Below are positions 14,438 through 18,587 of a stretch of 18,587 nucleotides of DNA, piece by piece. Under the pieces are notes generated by a model. It made no database searches, had not been told where the DNA came from, and saw nothing but the letters and a program-made list of their open reading frames with translations. This DNA is from Hyphomonas sp. (GTDB lineage: Bacteria > Pseudomonadota > Alphaproteobacteria > Caulobacterales > Hyphomonadaceae): positions 1-18,587 of the forward strand of contig DNFL01000189.1 of NCBI GenBank assembly GCA_003486945.1. Direction: 5' to 3'. A program made the position numbers and the translations under genes. The number at the start of each line of letters is the position of its first letter. The stretch's first letter is position 1.

Positions 14438-15631
14438 ATGGCAGGAATTGCAACCAAGAACAGCTGGCTGTTCCTGCACCGGTGGTTTGGAATCATCACG
14501 GCCGTGTTCCTTCTGATCGCAGCGATCACCGGCTCGGTCCTCACCTTCCGCGCCAGCCTCGACCGCTGGGTGAACGGCGACCTGTTCGCCTATTCCGGCG
14601 CTGCAGAAAGCCGCCTCGACGCCATCGAAGCTGTTGCGCGCTACGAAACCGCAAACCCTGATGTGCAGGTCACTGTGTTCCCGCTCAATCCGCCAACGGA
14701 CGAAAACATCGTCATCGGAGTGGCTCCCAAGCCTGGCACAGACGATATATCAGAAGACGAAGTCTTCCTTGATCCGTCCACGGGCGAAGCCGTTGGCGCG
14801 CGCAGCACCGCGCCCGGTTTCTCCGGCCGCCAGATCGTCCCGCTCATCCTCGAACTTCACTACAACCTCCTTGCCGGAGAGGCAGGCCGCATCTTCATGG
14901 GCTTTATTGCACTCGGCTGGCTCCTCAGTGCCTTCATCGGCCTTTACCTCACGTTCCCGAAGAAAGGCCCGTTCCTGCAGAACTGGTGGCCAGCATGGAC
15001 CTATAGCCCGAAGCGAAGCTTTGCCCGCCAGATGCTGGACCTCCACCGCTCCAGCGCGCTCTGGCTTTACATCTTCCTCGTCATCCTCGCGTTCACGTCT
15101 GTGACCCTCAACTATTTCGGCGAATTCTGGGACCCCTTCGCGAGCTGGATCGCACCGCTGGAGAAATCGCTATTCCATCTCGAAGCCCCTTTCCCGGCGG
15201 GCATGGCGCCGGAACTGACCTATGCCGATGCATATGCGCTCGCCGTCCAACAGGCCGCTGCCGACGGCATCGAGTGGCAACCCGCCACGATGCTCTACTA
15301 TCCAAATTGGAACCTCTACGGCGTCACCTACAGCGACAACGGCATCCTGAACTACAAGCACCTCGGGCCGATCTATCATTATTTCGACGGCGCGAGCGGC
15401 GCGTACATTCACGAGGTCAATCCTTATACAGACAGTGCAGGCCTGGTGATGATGCGTATCGTCTACCCGCTCCACAGCGGCGAAATCAGCGGCGGCCTGA
15501 CGGTATTCTTCGTCTTCATCCTTGGCATTGCCACCGCCGAGCAATGCATCACAGGCGTCTGGCTCTGGCTGAAGAAGCGCGGCCCGCGTATCGCTGCAAA
15601 GAAGCAGCGTGCAGCCGCACCTGCCGCCTAA
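14438..15631 (+). CDS. PepSY-TM inner-membrane protein, putative ferrisiderophore reductase
   Basis: A 397-residue membrane protein of the PepSY-associated TM family (PiuB/FoxB type). There are four main helices: about 17-37, 150-172, 207-227 and a last one near 345-372, with a large periplasmic part between the first two and between the last two carrying PepSY-like sequence. Helix-border histidines typical of the family are kept: H14 (FLHRWFG), H141 (ELHYNLL), H203 (LDLHRSS) and the His of PLHSGE; in FoxB-type proteins such residues bind heme for reduction of ferric siderophores. The start at 14438 has GGAG six bases upstream; an ATG at 14411 would add nine residues without a site. Divergent from the TonB-dependent receptor and followed after 31 bases by an esterase gene. 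Function as a reductase is inferred from family and context. Confidence 0.88.
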   Translation: MAGIATKNSWLFLHRWFGIITAVFLLIAAITGSVLTFRASLDRWVNGDLFAYSGAAESRLDAIEAVARYETANPDVQVTVFPLNPPTDENIVIGVAPKPGTDDISEDEVFLDPSTGEAVGARSTAPGFSGRQIVPLILELHYNLLAGEAGRIFMGFIALGWLLSAFIGLYLTFPKKGPFLQNWWPAWTYSPKRSFARQMLDLHRSSALWLYIFLVILAFTSVTLNYFGEFWDPFASWIAPLEKSLFHLEAPFPAGMAPELTYADAYALAVQQAAADGIEWQPATMLYYPNWNLYGVTYSDNGILNYKHLGPIYHYFDGASGAYIHEVNPYTDSAGLVMMRIVYPLHSGEISGGLTVFFVFILGIATAEQCITGVWLWLKKRGPRIAAKKQRAAAPAA

Positions 15632-15662
15632 TCCTCCCATCGACACCGAAAAGACCCCCGCA

Positions 15663-16616
15663 ATGAGCGCCTCCCTCCTGCCCCAGGCCGACGATATTGA
15701 TCCCGAGATCAGAGCTTTTATCGAGCGTACATCGGCCGACTATGCTGCTTTCACTGGCGCGTCGCCGATCTCCATGGAACGGCGCCGCGAAATCGCCGAA
15801 CAGGTCCGTGCGCCCTGGGCTGCTGGCGGGCCACAGATGGCTGAAACCATCAATCTCACAGTAGGTCCTCGCAATGTCCGTATGCGGATTCATATTCCGA
15901 AGTCCGGCGCAGGAACCGGCACCTTGATTTATCTCCACGGCGGAGGCTGGATGATTTTCTCGATCGACACGCACGACCGCCTGATGCGCGAGTATGCAAA
16001 CCGCGCGGGTTGTGCCGTCATCGCACTCGACTATTCCTTGTCCCCGGAACACCGCTTCCCAACGGCCCTCGACGACATCGACGCCTGCCTCGACTGGCTG
16101 ATCGCGGAAGGCGCTTCTCGCGGCCTCTCCGCCCACCGCATCGCGATAGGTGGCGACTCCGCCGGCGGCAATCTCTCGCTCACCACTGCCCTGCGGCGAC
16201 GCGACAAGGGCGCCCGCATGCCGGATGCACTTCTGCTTAACTACGCAGCGCTCGACTATGAAAGCCGCCCCTCCTGGGATCGATATGACGGCGAACCTTA
16301 CATGCTCGGCACTGGCGAAATGCGCGATTTCTGGACGGGCTATCTCGGGACGCCTTCCACCACAAATCCTTACGCTCGCCCGCTGCTCGCCGACCTTTCC
16401 GGCCTGCCATCCGTGCACCTTTGCATCGCCGAATGCGACATCCTGCGCGATGAAAATTTCGACCTGCGCGAGCGTCTGCGCGCCGCCGGCAACTCCGTCT
16501 CCGCCATAGTCTATCCCGGCGCCACGCACAGCTTCCTCGAAGCCGTCAGCATTTCCCGCGTCGCCGATCAGGCGATCGAAGACGGCGCCAAGTGGCTGGC
16601 GAAGCAGTTCGCATAA
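15663..16616 (+). CDS. HSL-family (family IV) alpha/beta hydrolase, putative esterase
   Basis: A 317-residue carboxylesterase of the hormone-sensitive-lipase family. The oxyanion motif HGGGW is at 92-96, the nucleophile S166 lies in GDSAGG, the acid is D259 in AECDILRDE, and the base is H289 in GATHSF; all members of the triad are present. No signal peptide is visible, so the enzyme is cytosolic. The N-terminal about 60 residues form the cap seen in the family. The start at 15663 is chosen by homologous length; an in-frame ATG at 15609 overlaps the preceding gene and adds a Pro-rich stretch. It follows the PepSY-TM gene after 31 bases and is probably co-transcribed. In an iron context it might open an ester-type siderophore or another imported ester, but simple acyl esters are equally possible. 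Confidence 0.92.
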   Translation: MSASLLPQADDIDPEIRAFIERTSADYAAFTGASPISMERRREIAEQVRAPWAAGGPQMAETINLTVGPRNVRMRIHIPKSGAGTGTLIYLHGGGWMIFSIDTHDRLMREYANRAGCAVIALDYSLSPEHRFPTALDDIDACLDWLIAEGASRGLSAHRIAIGGDSAGGNLSLTTALRRRDKGARMPDALLLNYAALDYESRPSWDRYDGEPYMLGTGEMRDFWTGYLGTPSTTNPYARPLLADLSGLPSVHLCIAECDILRDENFDLRERLRAAGNSVSAIVYPGATHSFLEAVSISRVADQAIEDGAKWLAKQFA

Positions 16617-16619
16617 GGA

Positions 16620-17927
16620 TTACCAAAGCACACGCGCCAGCAGTCCGCCCAGCGGAGAAGTCTCCAGCAGCAGCTGTCCTCCAGTTGCTTCGGCCAGGTC
16701 ATGCGCAATCGACAGCCCAAGTCCGTGCCCGCCCGGTCTTTCATCCGCGCGCTGACCTCTGAGGACGACTAGCTCGCGGTCTTCACTGCCAAGGCCCGGC
16801 CCATCATCCTCAATACGCAGCTCGCCGTTTTTCGCCGAAACGATCACGCGCGCGCGCGCAAATCTTACTGCGTTTTCCATCAGCGGCCCGGCCATTTCGA
16901 ACAGCTGGTCAGCGTGAACGGGAAGCATTGCGCCCGGCGCCTGGACTGAAATTTCAAGCCGCGCGCCGCGCTCCGTGCGCCGCAACACTTCTGCCAGCCG
17001 CGACAACACGGGCTCCGCTTCACACGGGCCCCGCTCAACACTCGCCGCAGTCCGCGCCCGCGCGAGTTCGCGCTCCACTGTTTCCGACGCCGCCCGGATC
17101 GACGCTTCAAATCCATCCGCCAGATCAGCGTCACCCGACGCACGCGCCTTGCGCGCAAGCGCAGAAAGCGCAGCCAGCGGCGTTTTGAGCGCATGCGCAA
17201 GGTTCGCCGCACGGTCGCGTGCAGCGCGCAAGTCGGCTTCGCGTGTCTCCGCCAAAGTGTTGATCTGGTCGACCAACGGCGAAACTTCGGTTGGAAAATC
17301 GGCCGCATCCAGCCGCGACGCCGGCGAAGCCTTCATGCCCGCAACAGACGCCTCAACGGACCGGAGCGGGCGTAGCCCGATGCGCACTTGTAACCACGCC
17401 GCTGCACTGAGTGTTGCCCACAGCAGCACCAGGAACAGCGCGAGTTCGCTTGCAAATTCATTGCGCGCATCATTGAGGCTCGACCGGTTCAGCCCGACAA
17501 CCAGTGTCATTGGTTCTGCTGCCTCGGACACCCGCACACTTCGATATACACGGACAATTTCAAATCCGAAGGGTCCGGCCGCCACATCCCGCGCCCAATC
17601 CGCGCTCGGAGCTTCCGGCACGTCCAGCGCCGCGTCCCATAAAGACCGTGAACGGACAATACTGTCTGACTGAGAAACCTGCCAGTAAAGGCCGCTCATC
17701 GGCTGGCTGAACCGGCTGTCTCCGCCGGCCTCCGGCGGCAGCACGATCTGAGCATTCGTCGTCGGAAGAACTGCTACGATCTGCTGGCCGTGCCGGATCA
17801 GGTCATCTTCAACATTCCTTCGAACATGCCTATCAAACAGCAGCACCAGCACGACCCAGCCGATCACCAGCGCCGCTGCGATGGCGCACGCCGCCCCTGC
17901 CAGCAACCGAAGGCGCACCGAACGCAT
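16620..17927 (-). CDS. PhoQ-like sensor histidine kinase
   Basis: A 435-residue membrane sensor kinase. TM1 is about 10-31, a periplasmic sensor about 32-160, TM2 about 161-180, then a HAMP-like linker and kinase core. The phosphorylated His is H245 in NLAHALKTPL, the N box has N352 in LMENAVRFA, and the ATP lid motifs are DDGPG (374-378) and GGHGLGL (399-405). The order and wording resemble the PhoQ/QseC class that pairs with OmpR-type regulators. Its start lies five bases past the stop of the response regulator gene, with GGCGG of that gene's end serving as ribosome binding site, so the two form an operon. Its stop codon is 3 bases from the convergent esterase stop. The signal is not evident: the sensor region lacks the acidic cluster of true PhoQ. 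Confidence 0.95.
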   Translation of the reverse strand: MRSVRLRLLAGAACAIAAALVIGWVVLVLLFDRHVRRNVEDDLIRHGQQIVAVLPTTNAQIVLPPEAGGDSRFSQPMSGLYWQVSQSDSIVRSRSLWDAALDVPEAPSADWARDVAAGPFGFEIVRVYRSVRVSEAAEPMTLVVGLNRSSLNDARNEFASELALFLVLLWATLSAAAWLQVRIGLRPLRSVEASVAGMKASPASRLDAADFPTEVSPLVDQINTLAETREADLRAARDRAANLAHALKTPLAALSALARKARASGDADLADGFEASIRAASETVERELARARTAASVERGPCEAEPVLSRLAEVLRRTERGARLEISVQAPGAMLPVHADQLFEMAGPLMENAVRFARARVIVSAKNGELRIEDDGPGLGSEDRELVVLRGQRADERPGGHGLGLSIAHDLAEATGGQLLLETSPLGGLLARVLW

Positions 17928-17932
17928 CTGAG

Positions 17933-18587
17933 TCAGCCGCCCGCAGCAATCACGTAGCCGAAGCCCCGGCGCGTTTCGATCACACCTGGCCCAAGTTTGC
18001 GGCGCAGGCGCGACACCATCGCCTCGATGGCGTTCGTGTCCGCTGCGCCGTCCAGTCCGTGCAGATGCTCGGAGAGTTCGCCTGCAGACACCGCGCGTCC
18101 GGAATTGTGCATCAAATAATCCACCAGACGAAACTCCAGCGGCGTCACCTTCACCGGCTGGCCTGCATAAAGAATGGCCATACGCCGCGTATCCACGACA
18201 AGATCGCCGGATTGAAACACTGGCTGCGCCGCGCCTGCCGAACGGCGGATCAGCGCACGCAGGCGTGTGATCAGCTCTGCCATCTCGAACGGCTTCGGCA
18301 GGTAGTCATCAGCGCCTGCCTCGATCCCATCCACCCGCTCCATCCAGCTGCCACGCGCCGACAGGATCAGGATGGGCATAGTCTGCCCGCCCGCGCGCCA
18401 GCGCTTCAGAACAGACAAGCCATCCAGCCGCGGCAGGCCAAGGTCGAGAATAATGGCGGCGTACGGCTCGGTGTCGCCCATGAACCAGGCTTCCTCGCCA
18501 TCGCGGGCATGATCCACGGCAAAGCCCGCGTCCCGCAGCGCAGCGGCTACGTCATCGGCAATCACCGGCTCGTCTTCGACGAGCAAC
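17933..18587 (-). CDS. OmpR/PhoP-family response regulator (5' end off window)
   Basis: The gene runs off the right edge; about 218 codons are visible and only a few N-terminal residues can be missing, because LLVEDEP is the first strand of the receiver domain. Counting from the first visible full codon, the acidic pair is E4/D5, the phosphorylation site D48 (IILDLGLP), the switch residue S76 and the conserved Lys K98 (YLPKPFE). The winged-helix domain (about 125-217) has VTPLEFRLVDYLM and the recognition-helix region NAIEAMVSRLRRKL, ending with TRRGFGYVI. It binds DNA as a phosphorylated dimer and is the partner of the adjacent kinase, five bases downstream. The TTG at the edge should not be taken as the start. 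Targets are not visible; the neighbouring uptake operon is a candidate. Confidence 0.94.
   Translation of the reverse strand, partial: LLVEDEPVIADDVAAALRDAGFAVDHARDGEEAWFMGDTEPYAAIILDLGLPRLDGLSVLKRWRAGGQTMPILILSARGSWMERVDGIEAGADDYLPKPFEMAELITRLRALIRRSAGAAQPVFQSGDLVVDTRRMAILYAGQPVKVTPLEFRLVDYLMHNSGRAVSAGELSEHLHGLDGAADTNAIEAMVSRLRRKLGPGVIETRRGFGYVIAAGG

Noticed and set aside
15549..16529. 326-codon minus-strand open frame
   Set aside because: Antisense to the HSL esterase with its complete catalytic triad; no motifs and no ribosome binding site seen.
18584..18586. TTG as start codon of the response regulator
   Set aside because: The receiver domain normally has three or four residues before LLVEDE, so the true start lies just beyond the window.

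Overview
The window comes from a GC-rich alphaproteobacterial chromosome, most likely a marine or aquatic member of the Caulobacterales sensu lato such as the Hyphomonadaceae. The grounds are a truncated SpmX-type degenerate lysozyme at the left edge (a cell-polarity protein of that order), an outer-membrane-rich gene content, a GGDEF protein, and a Caulobacter-like style of coding with strong Shine-Dalgarno sites. The taxonomic placement is an inference. There are 13 protein genes, two of them cut by the window ends. I see no rRNA, tRNA, CRISPR array or insertion sequence.

Left half (1-7000), all on the minus strand and therefore read from right to left: a LOG-family nucleotide hydrolase, a GAF-GGDEF diguanylate cyclase, a family 2 glycosyltransferase, an AlmA-like flavin monooxygenase, the magnesium channel MgtE, and the start of an SpmX-like protein. 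Most of these are separated by 50-330 bases, so this is a string of small transcription units rather than one tight operon. The mgtE leader holds two overlapping GC-rich hairpins, one of which covers the ribosome binding site.

Middle and right (7000-16600) form what looks like one functional island. A minus-strand operon encodes a TonB-dependent siderophore-type receptor, then (10 bases on) a 1092-residue exported fusion of a TolB-like beta-propeller with an amidohydrolase, then a small outer-membrane beta-barrel protein, with an AraC-type regulator further downstream under its own apparent control region. Divergent from the receptor is a plus-strand pair: a PepSY-TM inner-membrane protein of the ferrisiderophore-reductase type and an HSL-family esterase. 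The shared 245-base intergenic region carries a Fur-like dyad lying directly beside a -10-like hexamer. The simplest reading is an iron-linked uptake and processing system: import by the receptor, hydrolysis in the periplasm and cytoplasm, and reductive iron release at the inner membrane. The substrate is unknown.

Right edge (16620-18587): a two-component pair on the minus strand, a PhoQ-like histidine kinase and an OmpR-type response regulator (5' end cut off), converging on the esterase gene with only 3 bases between the stop codons.
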